A stretch of 51,720 nt of DNA, taken from NCBI GenBank assembly GCA_002753095.1, contig PDZU01000017.1, positions 1-51,720 on the forward strand, written 5' to 3'. Below are positions 33,882 to 42,651 of this stretch, piece after piece (the stretch's first letter is position 1; each line of letters begins with the position of its first letter). The notes under the pieces are model-generated. The model was not told the origin of the DNA and ran no database searches. It worked only from the letters and a program-made list of their open reading frames with translations. The DNA is from Magnetococcales bacterium (GTDB taxonomy: Bacteria > Pseudomonadota > Magnetococcia > Magnetococcales > Magnetaquicoccaceae). A program made the position numbers and the translations under genes.

Positions 33882-35717
33882 ATGATGCATCGACTCTACA
33901 ACTGGCATCCGGCCCGCATTCTGTCAGCCGCCGTTATGCTTTCGGAACTGGGTACCGTTATTATCGTCAGCCTGTTCTCCTGGTTCTTTCATCAGGAGGT
34001 ACGTCTTGATTTTTTGATCACTGGTGCCGTTGCTGCCTTGATCATGTCGCTGGTGGTGGTCTCGATCATTTTGCGTTTGGTACACCGTCTGCAGCAAAAA
34101 ACGCATGATCTGCGTCAATCCCACACCTCCCTGCAGTTGACGCAAGGCAGGCTGCATCTGCTCAACGATCTGCTGGCCCAGGCTGCCGCCCGCATGCCCA
34201 TCGCCTTTATCGTTTGGGATACCCACTTCCAAGCCACCGACTGGAACCCCGCCGCCGAACGCATCTTTGGTTATCGCAAGGAGGAGGCTCTGGGTCGTAC
34301 TCCTTTGCAACTGTTTGTCCCCCCTTCGGCCCTGGAACCGGTGGCCGCCGCCATGGCCGACCTGTTGGCTGGCAAGGAGGCCGAATATTCCCAACCGGGC
34401 AATAACATTACCAAGGAGGGGCGCATTATCTCCTGTTTGTGGTTCAACGCCCCCCTGAAGGATGGCAATGATCGGGTCCATGGTGTGCTCTCCATGGCCC
34501 TGGATGTGACCGAACAGGAACAGTTGGAACAGGCGTTGCGCTGGGCCAAGGATCGTTCGGAGGCGGCCAATCAGGCCAAAACCCGTTTTCTGACCACCAT
34601 CAGCCATGAAATTCGCACCCCGATGAATGTGGTATTGGGCATGTCCGAGTTGCTGCTCGAAACCACGCTTGATCTGGAACAGGAGCGTCTGGCGCAGATT
34701 ATTCACCGTTCCGGCAAGGGCTTGCTGGATGTAATCAACGATGTGCTGGACTTTGCCCGCATTGAGGCCGGGCGGATGAATGTGGCTTGTGAACCCTTTG
34801 CCCTGCATACGTTGATCGAAGAGAGCGCCGAACTGATGCGGGTGATCGCCCAGGAGAAAGGCTTGCAGCTTTGCGCCCAGATTGCGCCCGGTACGCCTCC
34901 GGCTGTTTTGGGCGATGAGGGCAAGGTCAGACAGATTTTAATCAATCTGCTCGGCAACGCCGTCAAGTTTACCCAGGATGGGGAGATTCATCTGCAGGCG
35001 CAGCCTCATCCCCACATGGAAGAGACGCTGCTCATTACGGTTCAGGACAGCGGCATCGGCATTGCTGCAGAGCAGGCGATGTTGATTTTTGAGGATTTTA
35101 CCCAAGCAGACTCTGGCATCAGCCGCCGTTATGGGGGAACCGGGCTGGGACTGGCCATCTGCCGCAAATTGGTGGAGATGATGGGCGGGCGCATTTGGGT
35201 CACCAGCCAGTTGGGGCAAGGCAGCATTTTTTCTTTCACACTGCCCGCGCGGGCTACAGAGCTCTCCCTGGTCACCGCCCTGGAGGGCAGCAACCAGGAA
35301 TCGCCGGAGCCCCAGCGTGGCTTGCGCATTTTGCTGGCCGAAGACTCCCTGGATAACCAACTGCTGGTCCGTTTATACCTGAAACAGAGCCCCCATGAGT
35401 TGGTGATCGTCTCTGATGGACATGAAGCGGTGGCCAAGGTGCAACAGGAGCCGTTTGATCTGTTGATCACCGACATTCAGATGCCGCACATGGATGGCTA
35501 CACGGCCACCCGCCTGATTCGCCAATGGGAACAGCAACAGGCCCGCCCCTCTGTGCCCATTTTGGCCCTCAGCGCCCACGCCTCGCGCGACAAAGAAGCA
35601 GAAAGCCTCGCTGCAGGCTGCAACGATCACCTGACCAAACCGATCAAGAAAAAAGAGCTCTTGCGTCTGGTCAACCGCTATGCGCAGGGCAAAAAGGCGG
35701 AAGCTACCCTGCCTTGA
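33882..35717 (+). CDS. Membrane hybrid histidine kinase, PAS-HisKA-HATPase-REC
   Basis: 611 residues. Two membrane helices (~13-35 and ~43-65) with almost no periplasmic loop are followed by a coil and a PAS domain (~95-215: AFIVWDTHFQATDWNPAAERIFGY, including its PAC-like end). The H-box is [11 protein letters not shown] (H242), the N-box LINLLGNAVKFTQDG, the G-boxes DSGIGIAAEQ and GGTGLGLAI. The C-terminal receiver (~480-600) has its phospho-acceptor near D530 in LITDIQMPHMDG. The signal is probably intracellular or membrane-borne (redox, quinone or small molecule), since no extracellular sensor exists. The kinase core and receiver closely resemble those of the REC-HK-REC protein nearby, suggesting local duplication. 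Its 3' end overlaps the convergent ATPase gene by 14 bases. Confidence 0.94.
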   Translation: MMHRLYNWHPARILSAAVMLSELGTVIIVSLFSWFFHQEVRLDFLITGAVAALIMSLVVVSIILRLVHRLQQKTHDLRQSHTSLQLTQGRLHLLNDLLAQAAARMPIAFIVWDTHFQATDWNPAAERIFGYRKEEALGRTPLQLFVPPSALEPVAAAMADLLAGKEAEYSQPGNNITKEGRIISCLWFNAPLKDGNDRVHGVLSMALDVTEQEQLEQALRWAKDRSEAANQAKTRFLTTISHEIRTPMNVVLGMSELLLETTLDLEQERLAQIIHRSGKGLLDVINDVLDFARIEAGRMNVACEPFALHTLIEESAELMRVIAQEKGLQLCAQIAPGTPPAVLGDEGKVRQILINLLGNAVKFTQDGEIHLQAQPHPHMEETLLITVQDSGIGIAAEQAMLIFEDFTQADSGISRRYGGTGLGLAICRKLVEMMGGRIWVTSQLGQGSIFSFTLPARATELSLVTALEGSNQESPEPQRGLRILLAEDSLDNQLLVRLYLKQSPHELVIVSDGHEAVAKVQQEPFDLLITDIQMPHMDGYTATRLIRQWEQQQARPSVPILALSAHASRDKEAESLAAGCNDHLTKPIKKKELLRLVNRYAQGKKAEATLP

Positions 35718-38157
35718 GAGCGGCGTCTGCGCAGAACAGCGGCAGATCCCGCGCATCCCCCGCCCCGTTGGAACGCCCCTCCACAAAGGGGCGGTATCGT
35801 TCCAGGGATTGGGGGGCAGGCTGATCACGAAAGCGGTCCAGCACCTCCTGCGGGAGGTTGAACAACTGCGCCGCTGCCGCACGCAGATCTTCGCGCAGAT
35901 CGGGGCGGGTGCCTGCGACTTGGTATAACGCTTTTATAAAACCACGTTGATCATTATAGGCGTTGATCAAGGCCATCACTCGTTCCAGATGCGGTTGCAC
36001 ACTGTCGCCGCGATGCAGTGCGCGCAGGAGTGCGGCAAAGTGCAAATTTGTTCTTAAATCCCATCGGTTAAAAGCGATTCCCATCTCTTCATCAGAGGGG
36101 AGATACTCCCCAGCAGATAATGTCACAGCCAAGCGGATTCTATCACATAAACTTTGAAAATCAGACAATTTTTTAAATCCTGCTAATGCCTGCTGCAGTT
36201 CCGCCTTCCAATCCTCTCCCAGACTCAATTTCAAGTATCCCAAGTTCGACAAAAGGTAGCGGTTGCCCGGATCAACTGAAATCCCTTGCCGATAGCATTG
36301 CATGGCCTTCTGGCATTGCCTAGTATGATCAGTATAAAGCAATGCCAAGCTATTCCAGGGGGATACATACTTAGGATCCTGCTTGATGACACAGAGATAG
36401 GCCGCTTCTGACTCCTCATAGCGGCCTAAATGATCCTGCAATAGATCACCAAGAAAATAGCATGCGAGTTTATTGTCAGAATCAAGTTCCAATGATTTTC
36501 GATACGCCTTCTCTGCCGCATCGTATCTGCCTAAAGCCTCTAACAGTGTTGTCAGCTCGAACCAATAAGCTGCATAGTGCTTCCAGGACGCAAACGGACC
36601 GGGCATTTCTTCCAACCGAGAGAGAAAGAGAGTCCAGTGCTGTCCATCGCAGCGCAGCAGTTTTGCCCATTCCCGTTGGGAATCAAACAACATGGACATA
36701 AATCGTGATGCCTCTTGGACAGAGCGGGCTGCAAATTTTTTATTCTCTTCTTGAAACATGGTAATCAACGAATCAATTTGAAATTGACTCAGATTTGACC
36801 AATTCAATAGAATGCCCTCTTTTTCATTTGGCGACAAAGAGATTGTGGCACACAACCCATCCAGCAATTTGTCCTGAGTATCGCTCAATTGGGCAGGAAA
36901 TCCGTACCGTTTAAGCCATGCACGCTGTTGCACCAAACCCAAACCATCCGTAAACGGCCAATACCACTTGGGCAACTGGAACATCATGGCCAAGTTCTGG
37001 CGCGTGGGATGGCGCAGATTTTGGCTGATGGCAAACTCCTCCTCCAACTCTTCTCCTTTTTTCTCTTTGGCTGTCGGGAGAGAGCTTTCTTTGGCAACAG
37101 TTTTGATGGCGGGTGGCAGTACTGTGCCGGTTATGCTGAGCATTTGGCGCAAGATTTCCCGTTTGGAATCCTCCACTGATTTTTGCGGTGCTAGGGTATC
37201 GGCGATTTGCTCAACCACCTCCCAATACGGATGGTGCCTGCCAAGAAAATAGCTCTGTGGGACAGGTTCGTCCGAAGTTGCCAAACGCGGGGTGTACGGC
37301 AGCAGAAAATAGGGTGGCAACAACTCTGCCCGTTCGCCGGTTTTGACCGCAAGGCGATTCTCCTCCAGAATGCCCATTGCCCTTTCCAAGGATTGTCTTG
37401 CTTGCGGATCATCCATGTAATGGGCTGGCACCGGCCCAAACGCCACCATCAACTCTGAGGAGTAATACAGTGGGGGCACACGCTGTGGCCGCAGCTTTTG
37501 CAGTGTCAGGTCCAACCCTTCCAGGTTTTGATGGTTGAGACCGGAGACCAGCACCACCCGCTCGGCCAAATATCCCATGGCCAACTCTTCCATGGCCAGA
37601 TACCCGGTACGGCAGTCGATCAAGAGAAAATCGATGCCCGATCGGCTGGGATGATCCTCCAGGCGGACTGATTCCAGATCCTCCCGCAGCAGGCGGGCAA
37701 AATGTCGTAACGCCTTTTGCTCTGGCTCCTCGGACTCACCAGCCTCCGCCGAGGGTATCTTTACGGTTTGGGATTCTTTGACCGGATAATACTGCGGCAA
37801 GGCCACACTACCCGACGGCAAAACCATCATCCGCCCCTTACTCCCCCATCGATTGCTCCCTTTGGGTGGCTTGAGTTGACGCAGCATGCGACTGGGCGGA
37901 AAAAATTGAAAAGTGCTCTCCTCCGGTTTCTGTGTCAGATAGAAGGTTGCCAAGAGATCGCTGATACCCAATTGATGGTATTCATTTTTTTTGCGTGGTT
38001 TTTCCAGCCAGGGGTGCAGACTGATGCCCGGCGCATGCAGATCCATGTCCAGCAAGGCCACAACATACCCCTTGCTCGCCCAATAGTCGCCCAGATGAAA
38101 CATCAAGGAAGAACGACCAACACCGCCCTTAAAGGAGTAGAACGTAAAAATTCTCAT
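35704..38157 (-). CDS. KGGVGR-type ParA/MinD-like ATPase with C-terminal TPRs
   Basis: 817 residues, with AAAGAG before the ATG. The N-terminal ~300 residues are a deviant-Walker P-loop ATPase. FYSFKGGVGRSSLMFHLGDY has the signature KGGVGRS (10-16) in place of the usual KGGVGKT; DMDLHAPG (37-44) and the Walker-B-like DFLLIDCRTGYL follow. A long linker (~300-520) leads to three or four TPRs (~529-640; GRYDAAEKAYRKSLELD, GRYEESEAAYLCVIKQDP, CYRQGISVDPGNRYLLSNLG). ParA/MinD relatives dimerise on ATP and act as spatial or signalling switches, and TPRs bind partner proteins. The missing signature lysine implies altered hydrolysis. It is the last gene of a co-directional trio with a winged-helix protein and a nitrilase-like enzyme. 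Codons in the TPR half are more AT-rich than in neighbours, hinting at transfer. Confidence 0.9.
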   Translation of the reverse strand: MRIFTFYSFKGGVGRSSLMFHLGDYWASKGYVVALLDMDLHAPGISLHPWLEKPRKKNEYHQLGISDLLATFYLTQKPEESTFQFFPPSRMLRQLKPPKGSNRWGSKGRMMVLPSGSVALPQYYPVKESQTVKIPSAEAGESEEPEQKALRHFARLLREDLESVRLEDHPSRSGIDFLLIDCRTGYLAMEELAMGYLAERVVLVSGLNHQNLEGLDLTLQKLRPQRVPPLYYSSELMVAFGPVPAHYMDDPQARQSLERAMGILEENRLAVKTGERAELLPPYFLLPYTPRLATSDEPVPQSYFLGRHHPYWEVVEQIADTLAPQKSVEDSKREILRQMLSITGTVLPPAIKTVAKESSLPTAKEKKGEELEEEFAISQNLRHPTRQNLAMMFQLPKWYWPFTDGLGLVQQRAWLKRYGFPAQLSDTQDKLLDGLCATISLSPNEKEGILLNWSNLSQFQIDSLITMFQEENKKFAARSVQEASRFMSMLFDSQREWAKLLRCDGQHWTLFLSRLEEMPGPFASWKHYAAYWFELTTLLEALGRYDAAEKAYRKSLELDSDNKLACYFLGDLLQDHLGRYEESEAAYLCVIKQDPKYVSPWNSLALLYTDHTRQCQKAMQCYRQGISVDPGNRYLLSNLGYLKLSLGEDWKAELQQALAGFKKLSDFQSLCDRIRLAVTLSAGEYLPSDEEMGIAFNRWDLRTNLHFAALLRALHRGDSVQPHLERVMALINAYNDQRGFIKALYQVAGTRPDLREDLRAAAAQLFNLPQEVLDRFRDQPAPQSLERYRPFVEGRSNGAGDARDLPLFCADAALKAG

Positions 38158-38219
38158 GGCACTCTTTGGGTAGACTTCAGAGAACGAAGATTACTGAGCT
38201 GGACCCTGGTAATATTGAG

Positions 38220-38990
38220 TCATGCAGCCCGATCTTCATCCCAACATTCTTTCGACATATTAACAGGAGGGATACATTCCACACCCCGTTTAGTTGACGG
38301 TTCGCGAGCCCTTTCAGACAGCTTCTGTGTGGTTTGAATATCGCTCCCCCTCATCAACACCTTTACCTCCTCACTCGCCTCCGACTCCAATGGATCATAA
38401 TCGGTCAACATTTCTTGGGCACGGGGACCAAGGGCGATGATCTTCTCCTTTTTGTAGCGCTGTCGCACCACCAATTCCCATCCCTCCAACTGAGTCAGGA
38501 TACGGGAGAGGTTGGACGGACCAATCTGGGGAAAGGCTTCCGCCACCTGCTGCTGAGTCATTTTGCCACGAACTCTCAGCAAATCCAGAATCTCCGGCAC
38601 ATACAGACGATTCTTGACACCTTCTGGAATAGCCGTATCCAGCACCGACAAGCGATCCTCCAGCAGATCACTGAAAGCCCGCCAGCGCACCGCATAAGGC
38701 TTGTCAAGGGCGTTGAATTTCTCTTCCCGAAGCGGATGAATCACGCGCAACAGATGTTGATTCAAGGCGTCAAACTCCTCGGCACCGGCATGGTCCCGCA
38801 GCAAGCGCGCCAGTCGAACCCGGTAGGCATGATCCAGCAACCCGGCTTCATGATCATCAAACTCTGTCATTCCCTTCACAGCGCGCAAAATCTGCTCCAA
38901 TGCCTCCGGAGCTTGCGCCAACCAAAGAGGATGGGCATAACGCAGAACAAAAGGGGTGTCAGTAGCGTTCATGAACTCATTTTCCATCAT
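38220..38990 (-). CDS. Winged-helix DNA-binding protein of the ATPase/nitrilase module
   Basis: 256 residues (ATG at 38990, or MNATDTPF at 38972). The first ~120 residues are helical and unrecognised. Residues ~129-188 form a MarR/ArsR-like winged helix (VPEILDLLRVRGKMTQQQVA, then IGPSNLSRILTQLEGWELV and a basic wing QRYKKEKIIALG). The ~65-residue tail is charged. It sits 64 bases after the nitrilase-like gene and 62 bases before the ATPase gene, same strand. It may regulate the module transcriptionally or serve as a DNA-sensing subunit; the sequence does not decide between these. Confidence 0.82.
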   Translation of the reverse strand: MMENEFMNATDTPFVLRYAHPLWLAQAPEALEQILRAVKGMTEFDDHEAGLLDHAYRVRLARLLRDHAGAEEFDALNQHLLRVIHPLREEKFNALDKPYAVRWRAFSDLLEDRLSVLDTAIPEGVKNRLYVPEILDLLRVRGKMTQQQVAEAFPQIGPSNLSRILTQLEGWELVVRQRYKKEKIIALGPRAQEMLTDYDPLESEASEEVKVLMRGSDIQTTQKLSERAREPSTKRGVECIPPVNMSKECWDEDRAA

Positions 38991-39054
38991 CTGTCAATAG
39001 AAACAATTGTAGAACAATTTACCATACCCGAATGAAGCTGTCAGCCATTGATTT

Positions 39055-40338
39055 TCACGGCAGGCTCAGTATTTTCAGACGCGCTGCTGGAGAAACCCAG
39101 TCCGGTTGGCAAGCACCATCCGCTGCAGGGTAAACAAATCCATGACTCTCCTCTGATGCAAATGTCTTATCAGGCGTTTGATTGGCAAGCAGTATCCGAG
39201 CCCCGCATTTGTTGTGCAAATGTTTTGCTTGGAGTGCATGCGCCCGAATACCATGATCAAAACTCATGGATGGCACCAGCAACCAGTCCGGGGCCAACGC
39301 CTCCAACATCTTGACGACATCGCCATCTTCTTCGCAAAAATCGCGACATATCAGCAAGGTGAACACCCCAATTGAGGTACGCCACAGCGTGACCTTATTG
39401 CCGGGGGTAATCTGTTCATGGCACAGTTTGTCCGAACCAAAAGCTCGCAGCTTATCGTGCCTCAAGATTTCGTTTCCAGAACCGTCACACAACCGTGACC
39501 GATTGAAAGGATATTTATCAATCTTCAAATCATCAACCTCATGGTAACTTCCCGGAACCACCAACAAAAAACCGGGTTCTTCTTGATCCAACCACTCCAG
39601 CATCTTGTTGCGCAACTGACGGCACAGTGACAGTTCCGGCATGATCACAATGTGGGCAGCCGCCATTTTGGCCTGCTCCAAAGAAGTGCGGATCGAAAGC
39701 CACCGCTCGTCTGGATCGTCCAGGCGTTCACTGGTGCACTTTTTCTGCCCGATTCCCGGCCACTCCGGCACCACCCCATCGGGAAACGTGCCAAGCCAAA
39801 CCCTTAATTCACTACCAATCCTTATTCTCAAGTCACGGGCAAGACGATTGGAATGGGTCACAACAATTTTGAGCTTGTATTGCTCCTGATCAGCAGAAAC
39901 AACAGGATACGGTTCAAAAAACGCTGGCACAATCATATGATGACGCAACCAGTTGCGCAAATGGCCACGCTGTGAAACATGCGCATGCTTGGACGATAAT
40001 GAAACAGCACGTTTAAAAACAAGCCACTCTCTGCCGCGCACTTTATGACGGGGAGGAAGGTCACGGTAAACCATATCCTCCATGCCCGCTTCGTACAACG
40101 CCTCATCGAGAGCAGACAGACGCATTAAGTTGGCAACACCTTCCCACTGCATCCGACTTCCAACCTCCAAATACCTCCTGATACGTTGCACAACCGCATC
40201 CCGCTTTAACTTCCAGGCAGATTCATCCTCTCTGTAGTCGTTTTCGCAACGACCAAGCAGCAAAGGCGTTGTGTAGAAATCGACATAACATTCAATAAAC
40301 AGGTTGGTAAGTTTCGTGTACTTTGACCATTCATCCAT
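39055..40338 (-). CDS. Nitrilase-superfamily (C-N hydrolase) protein with extra N-terminal domain
   Basis: 427 residues. The C-terminal ~270 residues are a carbon-nitrogen hydrolase domain with a complete Glu-Lys-Cys triad: E235 in HIVIMPELSL, K296 in ILRHDKLRAF, C331 in FTLLICRDFCEEDGD. These enzymes hydrolyse amides or nitriles, or transfer acyl groups, through the cysteine. The N-terminal ~150 residues (WSKYTKLTNLFIECYVDFYT...) are helical, match nothing I know, and are absent from ordinary nitrilases. It is the first gene of the trio with the winged-helix protein and the KGGVGR ATPase, and a good promoter lies upstream. An enzymatic effector gated by the ATPase is the reading I favour, but that is inference. 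Substrate unknown. Confidence 0.88.
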   Translation of the reverse strand: MDEWSKYTKLTNLFIECYVDFYTTPLLLGRCENDYREDESAWKLKRDAVVQRIRRYLEVGSRMQWEGVANLMRLSALDEALYEAGMEDMVYRDLPPRHKVRGREWLVFKRAVSLSSKHAHVSQRGHLRNWLRHHMIVPAFFEPYPVVSADQEQYKLKIVVTHSNRLARDLRIRIGSELRVWLGTFPDGVVPEWPGIGQKKCTSERLDDPDERWLSIRTSLEQAKMAAAHIVIMPELSLCRQLRNKMLEWLDQEEPGFLLVVPGSYHEVDDLKIDKYPFNRSRLCDGSGNEILRHDKLRAFGSDKLCHEQITPGNKVTLWRTSIGVFTLLICRDFCEEDGDVVKMLEALAPDWLLVPSMSFDHGIRAHALQAKHLHNKCGARILLANQTPDKTFASEESHGFVYPAADGACQPDWVSPAARLKILSLP

Positions 40339-40420
40339 GTGATGACCGTTCTATTGAAAAATTCCGCCAACCCCAGATCGACCGATGACGGAAGCGCCTA
40401 TCAGAACAAATTTTATCATC

Positions 40421-40449
40421 ACTGTAATTAATACATACATAACAGTCAA
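40421..40449 (-). promoter_or_regulatory. Putative promoter of the nitrilase/wHTH/ATPase operon
   Basis: Minus strand TTGACT (40449-40444), 17-base spacer, TACAGT (40426-40421), in a strongly AT-rich 250-base gap. The predicted leader is about 75 nt before the start at 40338. Confidence 0.5.
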
Positions 40450-40590
40450 GAAAAAACATGAAAAAATCAATTATTTAAGTACTTTGAGCAACATCACGGA
40501 CAGAAAGGTTTCGCAATAAACTGTCACAACCCTGTGCCCCCTCACTCACCACCACGTGGCAAATCCCCCGGTACAATTCTCCCCCAAGGA

Positions 40591-41520
40591 TCAATCAGCA
40601 AAAAGATCCTCCAGATCTTTTGCCTCCAAAATGCCGTCTATCCAGGACACCAGCAATGGGAGTGAGGCAGAGGTCACCTTGTCCTTGATTGCATCCGGCA
40701 GATGACCAAATCGGTGTTGCAATTGACGGAGAAGAACATTGGCCATCCCTATCCTTTCACCTTCCGCACGTCCTTCCGCGCGCCCTTCCGCTCGCCCTTC
40801 TTGCTTCCCCTCATCTCGCGCCAGTTTCAAGCGGCCACGTGTATCCGCAATGGCAATACCGGCCTTGTCATACAGATCCAATTCATCCACTGTCATATTG
40901 GCCAACATGGCTTTCTCGAAAGCATGCCGGAAAGGCGGAAGATCCAATTGTTCCGGAACCCGGTCGAAAGTTTCCGCGTAACAAATAAAATAGATCCACT
41001 TTTCAAGTATCCCTTCACACTCTTCCAGAGCTTTAGAAAATTTCGGTAATTCAATAAAATAATGCAGTATATCGGTCAGGTATGTGTTTCCGGTCACGGT
41101 CTCGCGGGACTCATGACGCGAAACGCAATGTTCAAAATCGGCAAACATGATAAAATCTGCAATGGTTACAGCAATCACTTGATTGAGCGCAGGATATTTC
41201 TCCCCCTTGCCGATCTGCTGGGTATAGACCTTGGCACTGTTGTATTGAATGCGCTTCAGGAAACCATCCACTTTTTCCACCTGCATCTCTACCACATAGG
41301 AGATGCCGCGATGATCCTTGCAACGCACATCGAGAATAGAGGACTTCAGCTCCTTGATGCGGGGCGCCAGAAAAGGATCCAGAATGGTCAATTCGGCAAT
41401 ACGCCGATCACCCTCCAAATCCAACAAACTCTCCAAGAAACTGGTTAAAACATCCTTGGCATCTTCGCTGCCGAAGATTCTTTTGAAGGCAAAATCAATG
41501 CGCGGATCAATGAATTTCAT
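40591..41520 (-). CDS. Rpn-family recombination-promoting nuclease/putative transposase (copy 1)
   Basis: 309 residues. The N-terminal domain is PD-(D/E)XK transposase-nuclease (PDDEXK_2/Rpn): MKFIDPRIDFAFKRIFGSED opens it, and the catalytic core is D64 (ILDVRCKDHRG) with E78 and Q80 (VVEMQVEK). Near residue 240 an EGRA-type tetrapeptide run (three consecutive units) links to a short C-terminal domain (LLRQLQHRFGHLP...EDLFAD). Rpn proteins promote RecA-independent recombination in E. coli, and many are domesticated transposase relatives. It is the downstream member of a tandem pair; the first ~240 residues are identical to the other copy. No terminal inverted repeats are visible, so it is a gene rather than a complete mobile element. 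Confidence 0.9.
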   Translation of the reverse strand: MKFIDPRIDFAFKRIFGSEDAKDVLTSFLESLLDLEGDRRIAELTILDPFLAPRIKELKSSILDVRCKDHRGISYVVEMQVEKVDGFLKRIQYNSAKVYTQQIGKGEKYPALNQVIAVTIADFIMFADFEHCVSRHESRETVTGNTYLTDILHYFIELPKFSKALEECEGILEKWIYFICYAETFDRVPEQLDLPPFRHAFEKAMLANMTVDELDLYDKAGIAIADTRGRLKLARDEGKQEGRAEGRAEGRAEGERIGMANVLLRQLQHRFGHLPDAIKDKVTSASLPLLVSWIDGILEAKDLEDLFAD

Positions 41521-41571
41521 GACGTATCTCCACTGCGGTGCAAACTCCCCGGTGCAATTCTCCCCTAAGGG

Positions 41572-42537
41572 TCAATCAGCAAAAAGATCCTCCAGATCCT
41601 TTGCCTCCAAGATACCGTCTGTCCAGACCTCCATCAATGGGAGTGAGGCAGAGGTCACCTTGGCCCTTATCGCATCTGGAATGTGACCAAAACGGTGTTG
41701 CAATTGACGGAGAAGAACATTGGCCATCCCCATCCTTTCACCCTCCCATATTCCTTCCGCTCGCCCTTCCGCTCGTCCTTCCTCGCGCCCTTCCGCGCGC
41801 CCTTCTGCTCGTCCTTCCTGCTTCCCCTCATCTCGCGCCAGTTTCAAGCGGCCACGTGTATCTGCAATGGCAATACCGGCCTTGTCATACAGATCCAATT
41901 CATCCACTGTCATATTGGCCAACATGGCTTTCTCGAAAGCATGCCGGAAAGGTGGAAGATCCAATTGTTCCGGAACCCGGTCAAAAGTTTCCGCGTAACA
42001 AATAAAATAGATCCACTTTTCAAGTATCCCTTCACACTCTTCCAGAGCTTTAGAAAATTTCGGTAATTCAATAAAATAATGCAGTATATCGGTCAGGTAT
42101 GTGTTTCCGGTCACGGTCTCGCGGGACTCATGACGCGAAACGCAATGTTCAAAATCGGCAAACATGATAAAATCTGCAATGGTTACAGCAATCACTTGAT
42201 TGAGCGCAGGATATTTCTCCCCCTTGCCGATCTGCTGGGTATAGACCTTGGCACTGTTGTATTGAATGCGCTTCAGGAAACCATCCACTTTTTCCACCTG
42301 CATCTCTACCACATAGGAGATGCCGCGATGATCCTTGCAACGCACATCGAGAATAGAGGACTTCAGCTCCTTGATGCGGGGCGCCAGAAAAGGATCCAGA
42401 ATGGTCAATTCGGCAATACGCCGATCACCCTCCAAATCCAACAAGCTCTCCAAAAAACTGGTTAAGACATCCTTGGCATCTTCGCTGCCGAAGATCCTTT
42501 TGAAGGCAAAATCAATGCGCGGATCAATGAATTTCAT
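41572..42537 (-). CDS. Rpn-family recombination-promoting nuclease/putative transposase (copy 2)
   Basis: 321 residues. Residues 1-240 are identical in protein to the downstream copy (same catalytic D64, E78, Q80), and the DNA differs at only scattered silent sites. The protein differs in the tetrapeptide run, which here has extra units (GRAEGREEGRAEGRAEGIWEG), 12 residues longer. A few substitutions follow in the C-terminal tail (LMEVWTDGILEAKDLEDL against LLVSWIDGILEAKDLEDL). The silent pattern implies recent duplication or gene conversion with selection on the protein. Only 51 bases separate the two genes. Confidence 0.9.
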   Translation of the reverse strand: MKFIDPRIDFAFKRIFGSEDAKDVLTSFLESLLDLEGDRRIAELTILDPFLAPRIKELKSSILDVRCKDHRGISYVVEMQVEKVDGFLKRIQYNSAKVYTQQIGKGEKYPALNQVIAVTIADFIMFADFEHCVSRHESRETVTGNTYLTDILHYFIELPKFSKALEECEGILEKWIYFICYAETFDRVPEQLDLPPFRHAFEKAMLANMTVDELDLYDKAGIAIADTRGRLKLARDEGKQEGRAEGRAEGREEGRAEGRAEGIWEGERMGMANVLLRQLQHRFGHIPDAIRAKVTSASLPLMEVWTDGILEAKDLEDLFAD

Positions 42538-42651
42538 GGCCGATTCTCCCGATACAGTGCAGCAAGCCTGCCTCAGGTGCAGTCTAGCGGTTGAAAATGA
42601 AAAACTCCATCAGAATCTGGCTGGCTGGGCAGGATGGACGCTGGAGCACAT

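Larger units (their letters stand above)
40550..42540. repeat. Direct tandem duplication of about 1 kb (Rpn genes)
   Basis: Two copies of a ~1 kb unit in the same orientation, with starts 1,017 bases apart (41520 and 42537). Similarity extends into the 3' flanks: the ~30 bases beyond each stop share a GGTRCAATTCTCCC-type stretch. The 5' flanks diverge directly upstream of the ATG. The copies differ by a 36-base (3 x 12) indel in the EGRA-coding run. Confidence 0.85.

Noticed and set aside
40739..41000. CRISPR-like short repeats in the EGRA region
   Set aside because: They are in-frame 12-base codon repeats inside a protein gene, without spacers.
40550..42540. A complete insertion sequence formed by the duplicated Rpn genes
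   Set aside because: No terminal inverted repeats or target-site duplication seen. The similarity is explained by tandem duplication.
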